Positions 37,415 through 46,977 of a stretch of 64,000 nucleotides of DNA are shown here, piece after piece. Source of the stretch: an uncultured Rubripirellula sp. (GTDB lineage: Bacteria; Planctomycetota; Planctomycetia; Pirellulales; Pirellulaceae); contig CALJHC010000025.1 of NCBI GenBank assembly GCA_938075415.1, forward strand, positions 103,341 to 167,340, read 5' to 3'. The position numbers and the translations under genes were made by a program. The first letter of the stretch is position 1, and each line of letters begins with the position of its first letter. The notes under the pieces are model-generated. The model had not been told where the DNA came from, did no database searches, and saw nothing but the letters and a program-made list of their open reading frames with translations.

Positions 37415-39721
37415 TCAGGTTTCGTTATTGGGTGTTGGTTTTTGGTTGGCTTGCGTCTTCATGACACGCCAGACTTCCTTTGCACCGTCCACATCGCTTT
37501 GATTCGCTTGCTGCCTTCCGTAGACGACGCGTTGGTACGAATCAACGATTCTTGTTGCCGATGTCGAGAGATTTGGACTCGCCGTTTTGACTCGTTTCAG
37601 GAATTCTGACGGTGTCTCATCTTGATTTCTGGCGACACCCCTCTCGCGTGACCATGCTTCGAAGGCTTGGAAGGTGACAACCACCACTTTGGGTGCTGCG
37701 AGCCCCTGCTCGATTGGGTTTCGAAAGCTGGCAAACCGCCGTGGTGGTGCCGATTGTATCGCAGGAATTGGTTGATTGTCGTTGTCATTCCCCTTGTTTT
37801 GCTTGGTATCAAAGAGACCATTCCACCAATCAAGAATTTGCTGCCGATTGATCCAAAGGTAAAACAGAACGACACCTAGCAATGCGATCATGATGATCGC
37901 TCGAATGACACCGTTGAGAAAACCACCAAGCTTTGCGAGGGCTTGGCTGATGCTGCTTGGTTCGTTGGCTGATTGTTGTTGCTGCTGCTGTTGCTTTGAG
38001 TCGTTGCTCGGCTGGTTGCCCGCCGAGGATTTCTGTTCCTTGCTGTTCTGGTTTTCTTGGGTAGTTGGTTCGCGACTTTCGGTGTCAGCATTAGAATTCT
38101 CGCGATTGGATTCACCATCAGTTGCTTCAGGTGACTGAGAATCAGTTGGAGACGATTTTTGCTGATTATTGTTGGCAGAGTTATTGTTGTTTTCACGAGG
38201 TTGGTTGTTCGGTGACTTAGTGGGTGAAGGATCGCCGGAGGTGTTGTCCTTGCCGTCTTTGTCGGAATCCGCTCTTTGGTCCGCTTGCTGATCTGGATGA
38301 CTACCCTGCGATTGTTCACTTCGAGCGGCGGTCTGCTTGCCCGGCGAGCTGCCGGCTGGATCGGAGGACTTGGGTGACGTTTTCGGTTGGTTTTCGTTGT
38401 TCGTCGATTTCTTGCCGTTGCTGGACGTCTGCTCGGAGGCAGAAGAGGGTGGGTCCCCGGATGGCTTTGTCTGAGAAGATTCTTTTTGGTTCGCAGAAGA
38501 TTGGTTCGAGGATTCAGAAGAATTGCTCTGGTTTGATTTTGACTGATTCGATGAAGCCTTCGGACCCTGATTTTGTTGGGTTTGAGATCCTCCGGGCTTC
38601 TGTCCTCCGGATTGATTTCCCTTTGGTCCTTGATCCCGGTTTCCTCCGGATGCTTTTCCCTGCGGTGCACCCGATTGCATTGCATTGGGAGCATTGGTTT
38701 CAGGTTGATCAGCACTGGCGACAGTCTGTGAATTCTCTGACTGATCCTCGGTTCCTTCGTCACCCCAGCCGAATTGACTTGATTTCAGCCAATCAGGAGA
38801 ACCGATCGTGAAGGGCATTTCAAAACTAGCCAGAAGTCGCCCGGGGGTTGGGAGGAAGAAAGCGACGAAGATGATGGTAGCAATCATCGTCAAGCCTCCA
38901 CTAATCCAGGCAACGGATACATCGCCTGGCATCTCGACCTTTCGTTGTCGTAGGTAACGACGCAGACCGAGAAAGCTTGTGGTCACCAGCAGCGACAAGC
39001 TCGCAAAGAGATAAAACGCCAGCAACTGCTGAGCTCGGTTCCAAGTTGCTGAATCATTCCTGAGGAACAGTTGACCGATTCCAAACAGGGGTAACGCAGC
39101 GAGTGCGAGGTACATGACCGTGCGACCGGGTTGCTTGGCTTTTCGTTTTTTCCGCCCCGCAGTTGATCCATAACTCGTTTTTCGTTGCTGCGCAGTTTTG
39201 CTCGACTGGATAGATTCGGAACCCAATGCTTGGTCCGAATCATTTTTTTTCACCGATCCATTCGCGTCTGCGTTTTCAGTATGGGAAACCTGGTCTTTGA
39301 AAAAGAGCCTTCCAGAATCAACCAGTCCTTGATCACTGCTGTCGACACCTTCGTCAATTAGCGTGCAGTCACGGACGATAGCGTCAGAGAGATAACCAAC
39401 AGTTCCCAGGATCAGAAAAACGAAAATCGGCGAATCGATGAACCGCAGCATTGCAATCAGTGCGACAGCGCCCAGCACCGCAGCGTATCCCAGTGAGTGG
39501 GAGCGATTTTGCTCGATGGCAACTCTAGCGATAGCCACCGCTCCGAGCACGTACATCATCACGATCCAAGAAACTCTTGCGTCAAAATTTCCGCGATAGA
39601 AAATCAGAGTTAGGAAGTTCGCGAGGCTGCTGATCATCAGAAAGATCAAGATTGGCGCAACTGCGATTGCAGCGTAGTCGGCCATTGTCTTGGCGGGAGG
39701 TGCTTCAATGATTGGCTTCAA
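37415..39721 (-). CDS. DUF4129-domain membrane protein with long disordered linker, 768 aa
   Basis: Seen: four or more transmembrane segments in the first 120 residues, another pair near 200-265, one near 610-630 (IRAIIMIALLGVVLFYLWI), and a C-terminal soluble DUF4129 domain (SRERGVARNQDETPSEFLKR; RIVDSYQRVVYGRQQ). Between about residues 330 and 600 lies a Ser/Asn/Gln/Lys/Pro-rich low-complexity stretch including a poly-Gln run. DUF4129 is often linked with transglutaminase-like membrane proteins and the MoxR/DUF58 gene clusters, but none is next to it. Function is unknown; the linker is likely extracytoplasmic. Confidence 0.85.
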   Translation of the reverse strand: MKPIIEAPPAKTMADYAAIAVAPILIFLMISSLANFLTLIFYRGNFDARVSWIVMMYVLGAVAIARVAIEQNRSHSLGYAAVLGAVALIAMLRFIDSPIFVFLILGTVGYLSDAIVRDCTLIDEGVDSSDQGLVDSGRLFFKDQVSHTENADANGSVKKNDSDQALGSESIQSSKTAQQRKTSYGSTAGRKKRKAKQPGRTVMYLALAALPLFGIGQLFLRNDSATWNRAQQLLAFYLFASLSLLVTTSFLGLRRYLRQRKVEMPGDVSVAWISGGLTMIATIIFVAFFLPTPGRLLASFEMPFTIGSPDWLKSSQFGWGDEGTEDQSENSQTVASADQPETNAPNAMQSGAPQGKASGGNRDQGPKGNQSGGQKPGGSQTQQNQGPKASSNQSKSNQSNSSESSNQSSANQKESSQTKPSGDPPSSASEQTSSNGKKSTNNENQPKTSPKSSDPAGSSPGKQTAARSEQSQGSHPDQQADQRADSDKDGKDNTSGDPSPTKSPNNQPRENNNNSANNNQQKSSPTDSQSPEATDGESNRENSNADTESREPTTQENQNSKEQKSSAGNQPSNDSKQQQQQQQSANEPSSISQALAKLGGFLNGVIRAIIMIALLGVVLFYLWINRQQILDWWNGLFDTKQNKGNDNDNQPIPAIQSAPPRRFASFRNPIEQGLAAPKVVVVTFQAFEAWSRERGVARNQDETPSEFLKRVKTASPNLSTSATRIVDSYQRVVYGRQQANQSDVDGAKEVWRVMKTQANQKPTPNNET

Positions 39722-40098
39722 TCGAATTACATCCTGCGTTTACGTTGCGGAGAGTCGTGAGTGGCGGTTCTGGACCACGGACAATCCATTTTAGGAGTTT
39801 ATTGGCTGGTCGGAATCCGGTCCGATCGAGAAGAAGCGGTGATCCAGACGAAAGTTGGATCGTTGTTTCGCAGTGAAAGTCGGCACGAACGAAAATCCAG
39901 ATTGTCGAAATGCGATGCGGTGAGTCAGTCTTGAGCGGTGGCAGCTAGAGTGATGAAAATGGATCGGTTTTAACACAACTTGAGATCGTTCATGTCTGAT
40001 GCGACTGACGGGAGGTTTCGTTTCTCGGCAGTTTCTGTGAGAAACCGATTGCGTTCATTCGAAGTCGAAACCCTGTTGAAGGGGCCGATCCTGAATGT
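39722..40098. other. Intergenic region, nothing seen
   Basis: About 375 bases between two minus-strand genes; short open frames without motifs. Possibly contains the promoter of the DUF4129 gene. Confidence 0.4.
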
Positions 40099-40320
40099 TT
40101 AATCTTCGGGGTGAAATTCTCGCCAGCGTTTCATCGCAGCACCAATGGTTTCCATCGGCACCCATTTTCCTTTAGTTTTACTGCTTTGCAGCAGCGTTTC
40201 AGGAAAGATTTTCCCCGATTCGATCAGTTGAAGCAAGGCAGTTTCGCTGATGGGGCCGACTCGCTTATTTTTGCGAATCCAACCTTTGGTCATGTAATAC
40301 CAATCCGCATCCATATCCAT
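40099..40320 (-). CDS. Small GYF_2-domain protein, 73 aa
   Basis: Start ATG 40320 has GAGGAG a few bases upstream, so the 19-codon upstream extension is unlikely. The protein is essentially a GYF_2 (DUF4339) domain: DADWYYMTKG, then KRVGPISETALLQLIESGKI and TLLQSSKTKGKWVPMETI. Such domains bind proline-rich peptides and are common at planctomycete envelopes fused to membrane segments; here the domain is alone. The partner is unknown. Confidence 0.8.
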   Translation of the reverse strand: MDMDADWYYMTKGWIRKNKRVGPISETALLQLIESGKIFPETLLQSSKTKGKWVPMETIGAAMKRWREFHPED

Positions 40321-40745
40321 TTCTCCTCGCAAGCGACTTTCACGGGAGACCTGCATTACCTCGCATCGAATACACAACGTTTCATGAGAACGTTGTGCAA
40401 ATCAATCAGAGGAAAGGTTTAGCCACAGCTTATTGATTCGCGTTGGAATTTCGATTGTCGTCGCGATCAATGCCGGAGCATAACGTGGCATACTGGTCAT
40501 CCCAAGAATTTGAATTGAGATCAACGGGTCCGGATCAAATCGATGCGGGGATGAGATTGCTGGCTGCAGGTGATTTCAAAATTTTGCAGCAGTTTACATC
40601 CCGAACAAAAGGTGTCAGATGAATCAGGAGTGGCGGATCGGGACGACCCGGACCGCTTCAGTCTACCGGGGTTGAAGATGCCCGTGTCAGCAGATGCGGG
40701 CTAGAAACCCACTTTTGTGGTTGAATTTGTTGAAAATCGCGGGGA
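40321..40745. other. Intergenic region, nothing seen
   Basis: About 425 bases between two minus-strand genes without repeats, hairpins or gene-like frames that I can support. Confidence 0.4.
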
Positions 40746-41549
40746 TTACCAACGTCCATTGGCTCGGTCATTATCGACAATCTGTTTCGCTTCTTCGCTC
40801 ATCCCAAATGGCAGGTCTGGCTGATTGAGTTCAAGAAATACGGTGTATTTCTGATGAAATGCGTCCGAATGCACGACTGAATTGCGAGTCAAACGCAGGA
40901 AATGAACCGGCATTCCGTTCCAGCGTTTGGTGAACACGCCGGCTTCCAGGTTAGGTTCTTGGGACATCCCGTAGTGCTGTGTCATCGACCCAATCAGTCG
41001 CTCGGGATCGCCGGTGAACCCGTGCATTGAGACTCGTTGGAGGCGATCATTTCCATCGAAGTAGTAGGTTAAGGTTCCGGCGAGATCATCGACTCGGGTA
41101 CCGGTCACAATGGGCACTCTCAAAGCTTTAAGGCGGATTTCCGCGAGCACGGTGGAGACTCGAGCAAATCGATCGAGCACCCATTCAGGAGAAATGTCGA
41201 ATCGCATGACTTCCCGAAGATCGGTTACCGGCGTGCCGACAACGCTCAGTTCGCCCTGGCCTAGGAACTCGGGTTGCCCAAGGTCTTGTGCGAGTGGCAT
41301 GTCATAACGATATTGCTTCGAGTTCGCCGAAATCAAGCTCTCCAGTTCATACTTCTGCGCATCCTTTCCCTGAGTGATCGGTTTGTCAGGCATGATGGAT
41401 GAGCTGACTTTGGAGACGAGGTTCCTGCCGAAATCCGTTTCCGTTGCAATGTAAGGGGTGCTCGCTGCTGCGACGAAAAGAGCGACAGATCGTAGTCGTG
41501 GTAACATGGCAAACCATTCGCGTGCGGAGATCGATTTAATTTGAGTCAT
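40746..41549 (-). CDS. Conserved hypothetical secreted or anchored protein, 267 aa
   Basis: Not recognised by family name. An N-terminal hydrophobic segment (MLPRLRSVALFVAAASTPYI, beginning at residue 15) suggests a signal peptide or anchor; ATG 41507 would start exactly there. The rest is a globular mixed alpha/beta domain with regular features such as FDISPEWVLDRFARVSTVL, TLTYYFDGNDRLQRVSMHG, and RWNGMPVHFLRLTRNSVV. The style (a distance or parameter fit with TQHYGM and a VFLELN end) is typical of conserved planctomycete proteins. It shares a divergent promoter region with the THUMP-like methyltransferase. Confidence 0.7.
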   Translation of the reverse strand: MTQIKSISAREWFAMLPRLRSVALFVAAASTPYIATETDFGRNLVSKVSSSIMPDKPITQGKDAQKYELESLISANSKQYRYDMPLAQDLGQPEFLGQGELSVVGTPVTDLREVMRFDISPEWVLDRFARVSTVLAEIRLKALRVPIVTGTRVDDLAGTLTYYFDGNDRLQRVSMHGFTGDPERLIGSMTQHYGMSQEPNLEAGVFTKRWNGMPVHFLRLTRNSVVHSDAFHQKYTVFLELNQPDLPFGMSEEAKQIVDNDRANGRW

Positions 41550-41787
41550 TTCAACGATTTGAAACTAACCCCAACGCGTCGATGCTGACGACCCTCTTCA
41601 TTGAGGAGACGTGCGCAATCAAACGCAACTTGGACGGTCCCTGCCCTTCGGATAACCATTCGATATCCGGCTCGTTGTCCATCATGGACTTTGCTACCGT
41701 CTTTTTTCGGCACAACTTGCTCTGCATATGGCACAATTTTTGAATGACGTCGTGTCTGCTAAGATTGAACCATCCGGAAGAATCCCT

Positions 41788-43176
41788 ATGACGCCTTCAG
41801 AACGTTCGATCATCGCGGCTCGAGAGTTGGCGACGAATTTTGATGAGTTCGAATCGTTGATCGTCAATTCTCAGGCGAGCAGTCGCTTCGACTTGGAGAG
41901 GGCACTGAAGCAGGTTGCCGTGAGTCACGGACAGCCATTGGCTGAGCTGCTCCGCGAAATAACCGTCCTGCAAGATGTCGCGCGACGCAAGTTGCAGGTC
42001 GACGCAACAGGTCATGTGAAGAATTACACGGATCCCCAAACTTCGGTAGTCGGCGATTCGATCTCGGAAGCCACCTCGCATACCGCAGGAGCAGGCAGAG
42101 GGGAATCGACGAAGCGTGTTTTCTGGGTGACAAAGCGATCGCTGGAACAAGCCACGTGCTGGCAGGTATCGACAGTGAAAGCAGGGTGGTTTTTGGGTGA
42201 GAGGGTTAGCGATTTTTGCTGCGGTTTGGGTGGTGACGCCATGTCGTTGTTATCTCGAGGTGATGTTGCTGCGGTCGAGCGAGATCCTTTGGTCGCCACC
42301 ATGGCGCGAGCAAACTTGGCATCCGAAAAGAGTGCGTTTGGGTTTGAAGTGGTTTGCGATGATGTTTCGACGGAGATGATTCCGGAACAAGGTTGGCTGC
42401 ACATTGACCCTGACAGAAGGGTTGAACGACGAACCGCGCGTGACCCGGAATTATTTTCGCCGTCCTGGTTGCACGTTTCAGCAATGCTGGGCAAGGCGGA
42501 GGGTGCCGTGGTGAAACTAGCACCCGCCACAGCAATTCCTGCTGGAGAAATCAGCACGGATCGTTTGCATCGTTGTTGGATTGAATTTGGCGGTTCGGTA
42601 AGAGAACAGTCCGTGCTTTGGGGGGCAATTTGCGAGCATGCGGGTTTACCGATGGGGAGGCGATCGGCGATGCTGATCCGTAGAGATGGATCGGTATCGA
42701 CTTTTGGTCAGGAAACAACACAGGGGAAAAATCTGCGGACGGTTTCCGAGCTAACCGAAATCCAAGATTCACATTTGATTGATCCACGTGCGGCCATTCG
42801 TGCGGCCGGTTTGACGGAGGATTTGGCGGAACGTTATGGAGCCAAGTACCTTTCTGGGCCGGCTGGCTTCTTGCTTGCCGGCGATCTCGAAGCGACTTGT
42901 TTCCCTGAACTGAGTGAGTTCGCGACTCTGGGGAGAGTGTTTTGGGTTGGAGCTTGCGATGATCGAAAGCTGAGAAAAGAACTTCGAGGTCGCAATGTTT
43001 ACCCCGAAGTGATTAAGGTTCGCGGCACCGATCACGATCCCGCCGCACTTTTTAAGCGTTACCGGTCTTGCGGTGAGCGACCCGTGAAGCTTTGGATTGG
43101 CCGTTTTGGTAAACGCGTTTTTGCAGCGATGACTGAATGCGATCCAATCCATTCGTCAGCAAATGTGATCACTTAA
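41788..43176 (+). CDS. Class I SAM methyltransferase with THUMP-like C-terminal domain, 462 aa
   Basis: Seen: an N-terminal helical domain (about residues 1-100), a Rossmann-type methyltransferase core with VSDFCCGLGGDAMSLLSRGD (motif I), AAVERDPLVATMARANL, and HIDPDRRVERR, and a C-terminal part resembling the THUMP-like domain found in related proteins. The start is set at ATG 41788, which has GGAAG seven bases upstream; ATG 41728 would add 20 residues without a ribosome binding site. Likely acts on RNA, but the target is unknown. DPDRR is unusual for a DNA methyltransferase motif and agrees with the THUMP-linked group. Confidence 0.8.
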   Translation: MTPSERSIIAARELATNFDEFESLIVNSQASSRFDLERALKQVAVSHGQPLAELLREITVLQDVARRKLQVDATGHVKNYTDPQTSVVGDSISEATSHTAGAGRGESTKRVFWVTKRSLEQATCWQVSTVKAGWFLGERVSDFCCGLGGDAMSLLSRGDVAAVERDPLVATMARANLASEKSAFGFEVVCDDVSTEMIPEQGWLHIDPDRRVERRTARDPELFSPSWLHVSAMLGKAEGAVVKLAPATAIPAGEISTDRLHRCWIEFGGSVREQSVLWGAICEHAGLPMGRRSAMLIRRDGSVSTFGQETTQGKNLRTVSELTEIQDSHLIDPRAAIRAAGLTEDLAERYGAKYLSGPAGFLLAGDLEATCFPELSEFATLGRVFWVGACDDRKLRKELRGRNVYPEVIKVRGTDHDPAALFKRYRSCGERPVKLWIGRFGKRVFAAMTECDPIHSSANVIT

Positions 43177-43575
43177 CTCTCGATCACCTGGGGCGTTTTT
43201 TGCTTATCTTGTTCCTCGCATTGGATCACGATGCGAGGGTCGGTATTCACAATCTGACAGTTGTGCTGCCCGGTGCGGAGGACCTGCAACATTGCCTCGT
43301 CAGTTAAGTGGTGGCTGGGCATCCTCGTCTCGCGTGCCGCATCTTGATTTGAGTGGTCCCCATCAAAGACATGCCGCAGAGCGGATGAGGTTAACCCTGG
43401 TCGAAGTCCGCCGTTTGACAGTGAGGCTGACCAAACGCAGGGCGATGGGCCGGCACCATGCTTTTACCACTGATCCATTCAGCTTCCAGTGTTGGAGTTC
43501 CTGCGTTGACGGGTCAGGGCGACCTTTTTGGCGGCAAGTCGATTGTAGCTGTCAGGCATCTGCTGCACTGGGTGA
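43177..43575. other. Intergenic region with one perfect inverted repeat
   Basis: About 400 bases between convergent genes. Only the palindrome at 43214-43238 stands out. Overlapping open frames here are not supported. Confidence 0.45.
43214..43238. other. Perfect inverted repeat, 8-bp arms
   Basis: CCTCGCAT, nine bases, ATGCGAGG. It lies about 40 bases after the methyltransferase stop; no T-tract follows, so it could be an RNA hairpin or a protein-binding site. Confidence 0.5.
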
Positions 43576-44559
43576 TCAGAGGACGGTGGCGTGATGGAGT
43601 TCGGATGCGTGTTGTGTTGGTGAATCGGCCTGATCGCGTTGCATTTCTTGGTGGCCTTCAATCAAAGCTCGGCTGCCGGATTCAAAATGGCTCCTTCTCG
43701 CCATGCCAATGGCGATACCTCCTTCGTCAGCGGGGGCAACGCTTGTGAGTCGGCCGACAATTTTTTCGTTCGATTTTAACACTGTGCCCGATTCGGGAAG
43801 TGGGCCTTCAAGTTTCCACTTGACGAGTTTCTTTTGCACCTGCCCCATCGCATCGAGTCGTGCGATGGTTTCTTGCCCAAGGTAGCAACCTTTGGTGAAT
43901 GAAATGGTGGCATCATCCCGATCGGCTTCCTGCGGAAGATTCGTGTCATTCAAGTCGATTCCATACCACGGATAATCGGCAGCGATCCTCGCGTGATGGA
44001 AAGATTTTTCATCACTGATTTGAACGGAAACGATTTTTCGAATCGAGTCATGGATTTGATCTTCGCTCGATGGTTGAAAAAGAAATACGTGGGTACCACT
44101 TCCAATCCAATCGGATTGGTAAGCAAGAATGGGATGTCCGTTGGTCTCAAAGGAGTAACTTGTTAACTTCGTTTTCTCATCGGCACTCGTTGGCGATTTG
44201 TCAGCGAGATGGGCAAGGATTCGTTCTGAGGTTGATCGGTTTGCGACCAGTGCGGTGTATTGTTCATCCGCGATCGACGGTACCGCATCCTCACGGATGG
44301 TGTATCGGTCCGCGTGAGTCGCAATAGCCTGAGATTGTCCGTCTGGGCCAATTAATCGAAGGCCATTTTCGGTACGGTAAAGGATGACGTGGCCAATCAT
44401 CTTTCCTTTGACATCGGTGATAAATGTCTCGGCGCCTTCTCCTGTCTGCAGGTCTTTAATCGATTGGGTCGTCAAGTTATGAAGGATGGTAACCGCATCC
44501 TCGCCGATCACATCGATCACGGATAGCTTCGGGATTGAAAATAGGTTTTCGGTTGTCAT
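43576..44559 (-). CDS. ygfZ: YgfZ/GcvT-domain folate-binding protein, about 327 aa
   Basis: Tetrahydrofolate-dependent protein thought to help assembly or repair of certain iron-sulfur proteins. Seen: N-terminal GcvT-like fold (VIGEDAVTILHNLTTQSI; DVKGKMIGHVILYR) and the diagnostic KGCYLGQETIARLDAMGQV motif followed by the C-terminal barrel (VGRLTSVAPADEGGIAIG). I choose ATG 44559; an in-frame start at 44604 adds 15 polar residues. The Cys of KGCYxGQE is present. It is alone and convergent with the methyltransferase gene. Confidence 0.88.
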   Translation of the reverse strand: MTTENLFSIPKLSVIDVIGEDAVTILHNLTTQSIKDLQTGEGAETFITDVKGKMIGHVILYRTENGLRLIGPDGQSQAIATHADRYTIREDAVPSIADEQYTALVANRSTSERILAHLADKSPTSADEKTKLTSYSFETNGHPILAYQSDWIGSGTHVFLFQPSSEDQIHDSIRKIVSVQISDEKSFHHARIAADYPWYGIDLNDTNLPQEADRDDATISFTKGCYLGQETIARLDAMGQVQKKLVKWKLEGPLPESGTVLKSNEKIVGRLTSVAPADEGGIAIGMARRSHFESGSRALIEGHQEMQRDQADSPTQHASELHHATVL

Positions 44560-45569
44560 GGAACGTTGTTTGCGTTTTGATTGAGCGGAGGTTGAGTGTG
44601 GCAATCAGTGTTAGGTCACGGCGAAGGGACGTGAATTTGACCAGCCACTTCTTGAGGGATTTGCCTTCGTGGTCGAGTTGAGATTGCCGAGTATGAATGA
44701 CTTGATCGGAGGGTCAACCTGATTGTCGTACTGATCGTCAAAACCTTGGCAAGCCTGCACTGGAAGCAGGGTGGCTGAATGACACTACTTTTCGGGGAGC
44801 GGGCTACCGGGGGCACTATGATTGCGCGGACTTGTCGAATGTTCGGGTCGTTCGCCAATAAAATGCCGTTTTTTTGCCATGTCTTCTGATGAAGCTGGGG
44901 AAAATAACCGGATTGGTCGAAATTAAATGGAAAAGTTTCCGCAGAAAGAAGGTTCCAAGGCGGTTTGTGGGCCAACCTGTTCAAGGCATCACCAACGAGT
45001 TGGTGATGAAATTCTCAAGCGAGCGAAGCGATGCGTCACCTGCAAACGATCGGCACTTTTTCGCAATCTTTCGGTCAACGAACTGACCAGCCAATTTCTG
45101 GGTTAACTGACCCACTGCCGTGGTTAATTCGGCGTCTTGTGAAACAGCAAGCCGAATCAGCGTCGGACGAGGAACGCAATGCACAACCCGGTGCTTCGGA
45201 CCTTCGGGAGAAGCGAGCCTAGCCACGGCTGTTACAGAACTTTCTTCAAGCTTCCTGTCACTCACGCTGCCAACCGAGTTTCAATCACTCGCTTTTCTCC
45301 TGAGCTTTCCAGATCTGTGTTCTTGCACGTTTTATCTGGCACTGTCTTCAATTCTTAGATGACGGTCAAGGAACTGTCGCTGGCGTCCCCAAGCGGAAAA
45401 TCAAGGCATGTTAAAGGCCGCGCTTGACGGTTGATGTCTGCCTACGTTCCAATGCGATCACGAATGACTGTTTGAAATGGGTGTAGTTCAGTGGATTCTT
45501 GATTGACTGCTGATTGCCTCTTCGAGAATGCTTTGGCTATTTCTTTCTTTGTGTTATGAGTGTCGTTGA
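44560..45569. other. Long divergent intergenic region
   Basis: About 1 kb between divergent ygfZ and rarA. It contains a perfect 9-bp inverted repeat (44987-45008). Frames of 70-120 codons on both strands lack domains and ribosome binding sites. Confidence 0.45.
44987..45008. other. Perfect inverted repeat with 4-base loop
   Basis: CATCACCAA, CGAG, TTGGTGATG. A compact RNA hairpin, not followed by a T-tract on either strand. Confidence 0.5.
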
Positions 45570-46898
45570 ATGCAGGATCAACCACCATCGTTGTTCGCCG
45601 GAATTGAAGAGGACTATTTGAATCAGTCTCAACCGCTCGCAGCAAGGATGCGTCCGGCTCGACTGAGCGAATTCGTAGGCCAGCAGCACATCTTGGGTGA
45701 AGGGAAGTTATTGCGTCGAATGATCGACGCGAAACGACTCGGTTCAATCATTCTAAGTGGACCACCGGGCACGGGAAAGACAACGCTAGCCAAATTACTG
45801 GCCCGCGAAACGGATGCCGAGATGCGAACGCTTAGTGCTGTTTCAAGTGGTGTGAAGGATGTGCGTGAAATACTTGCTTGGGCAACTGATGTTGTTGCAT
45901 CGGGTGGTAGTCGACCTCTTTTGTTTATTGATGAGATTCATCGATTTAGTAAAAGCCAACAGGACGCTTTGCTTCCCGATGTTGAATCGGGCGTGGTTTC
46001 GCTTATCGGCGCGACCACGAGTAATCCTTTTTTTGCAGTTAACGCCGCATTGCTGAGCCGGAGTCAATTGTTTCAGCTTGAGTCACACACGGTTGTCGAT
46101 GTGCGAAGGTTGTTGGATCGGGCGATACTTGATTCGGTTCGAGGTCTCGCCAAGCATCAGGTGACGGTCACTGAGGAAGCGCTCGACTACTTTGCTGATG
46201 CAAGTGAGGGTGATGCGAGACGAGCATTGTCTGCACTTGAGATTGCTGTTCTAAGCTGTTCCAGTGGCGAGGCGGTAACGCGTGAGGTTGCTGTTGAATC
46301 TTTGGGAGGGCGTCTCGGTGGATACGATGCAACAGGTGATGATCATTATGATTTGAGCAGTGCGTTAATTAAAAGTATCCGTGGCAGTGATGTTGACGCG
46401 GCGTTGTACTGGTTGGCGCGAATGCTGGAAGGTGGTGAAGATATTCGATACCTTTGCCGACGGTTGGTCATTCTCGCTAGCGAGGACGTTGGTAATGCAG
46501 AACCTCAGGCGCTTGTTATGGCTGTCTCCGCGATGCAAGCTTGTGAATGGGTGGGTTTACCTGAATGCCAGTTGACCCTGAGCCAGGTGGTGGCTTATCT
46601 CTCGCTTGCGCCAAAAAGCAACGCTTCCACGTTGGCGATTGGTAATGCTCGGCGTGAAGTGAGGGACGGCAGCTTAATTCCAGTTCCGAAACACCTCAAG
46701 GATTCACACTATGGCGGAGCCAAGGAATTGGGTCACGGAGAAGGTTATCATTATTCACATGATTCTGATTCAGGCGTTGTGGCGCAGAGTTATCTAGGTG
46801 TTGATCGATCATTTTATCAGCCGGTGAATCGAGGATTTGAGAGCGAGCTTGCTGATCGATTAGCTGAGATAAAGAAACAGTTGAACGGGCAGTCGTGA
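45570..46898 (+). CDS. rarA: Replication-associated recombination protein A (RarA/MgsA), 442 aa
   Basis: AAA+ ATPase acting at stalled replication forks with SSB. Seen: MRPARLSEFVGQQHILGEG, Walker A GPPGTGKTT, Walker B LLFIDEIHRF, sensor GATTSNPFFAVNAALLSRSQ, and the C-terminal tetramerisation region with EDIRYLCRRLVILASEDVGN and AYLSLAPKSNAS. Start is ATG 45570 preceded by a weak GAGTG. Length normal. Eighty bases downstream begins the aldo/keto reductase on the same strand. Confidence 0.95.
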   Translation: MQDQPPSLFAGIEEDYLNQSQPLAARMRPARLSEFVGQQHILGEGKLLRRMIDAKRLGSIILSGPPGTGKTTLAKLLARETDAEMRTLSAVSSGVKDVREILAWATDVVASGGSRPLLFIDEIHRFSKSQQDALLPDVESGVVSLIGATTSNPFFAVNAALLSRSQLFQLESHTVVDVRRLLDRAILDSVRGLAKHQVTVTEEALDYFADASEGDARRALSALEIAVLSCSSGEAVTREVAVESLGGRLGGYDATGDDHYDLSSALIKSIRGSDVDAALYWLARMLEGGEDIRYLCRRLVILASEDVGNAEPQALVMAVSAMQACEWVGLPECQLTLSQVVAYLSLAPKSNASTLAIGNARREVRDGSLIPVPKHLKDSHYGGAKELGHGEGYHYSHDSDSGVVAQSYLGVDRSFYQPVNRGFESELADRLAEIKKQLNGQS

Positions 46899-46977
46899 AC
46901 CGCGTTGATCAGAATTTGGTGATCTTTGGTGGTAAGTATTTACAAGCGTCGGTGATTTTGAATGGGGAGTATTTTTG

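Noticed and set aside
44981..45265. 94-codon minus-strand frame
   Set aside because: GTG start without a ribosome binding site, no domain, and it contains a perfect hairpin at its end; composition looks random.
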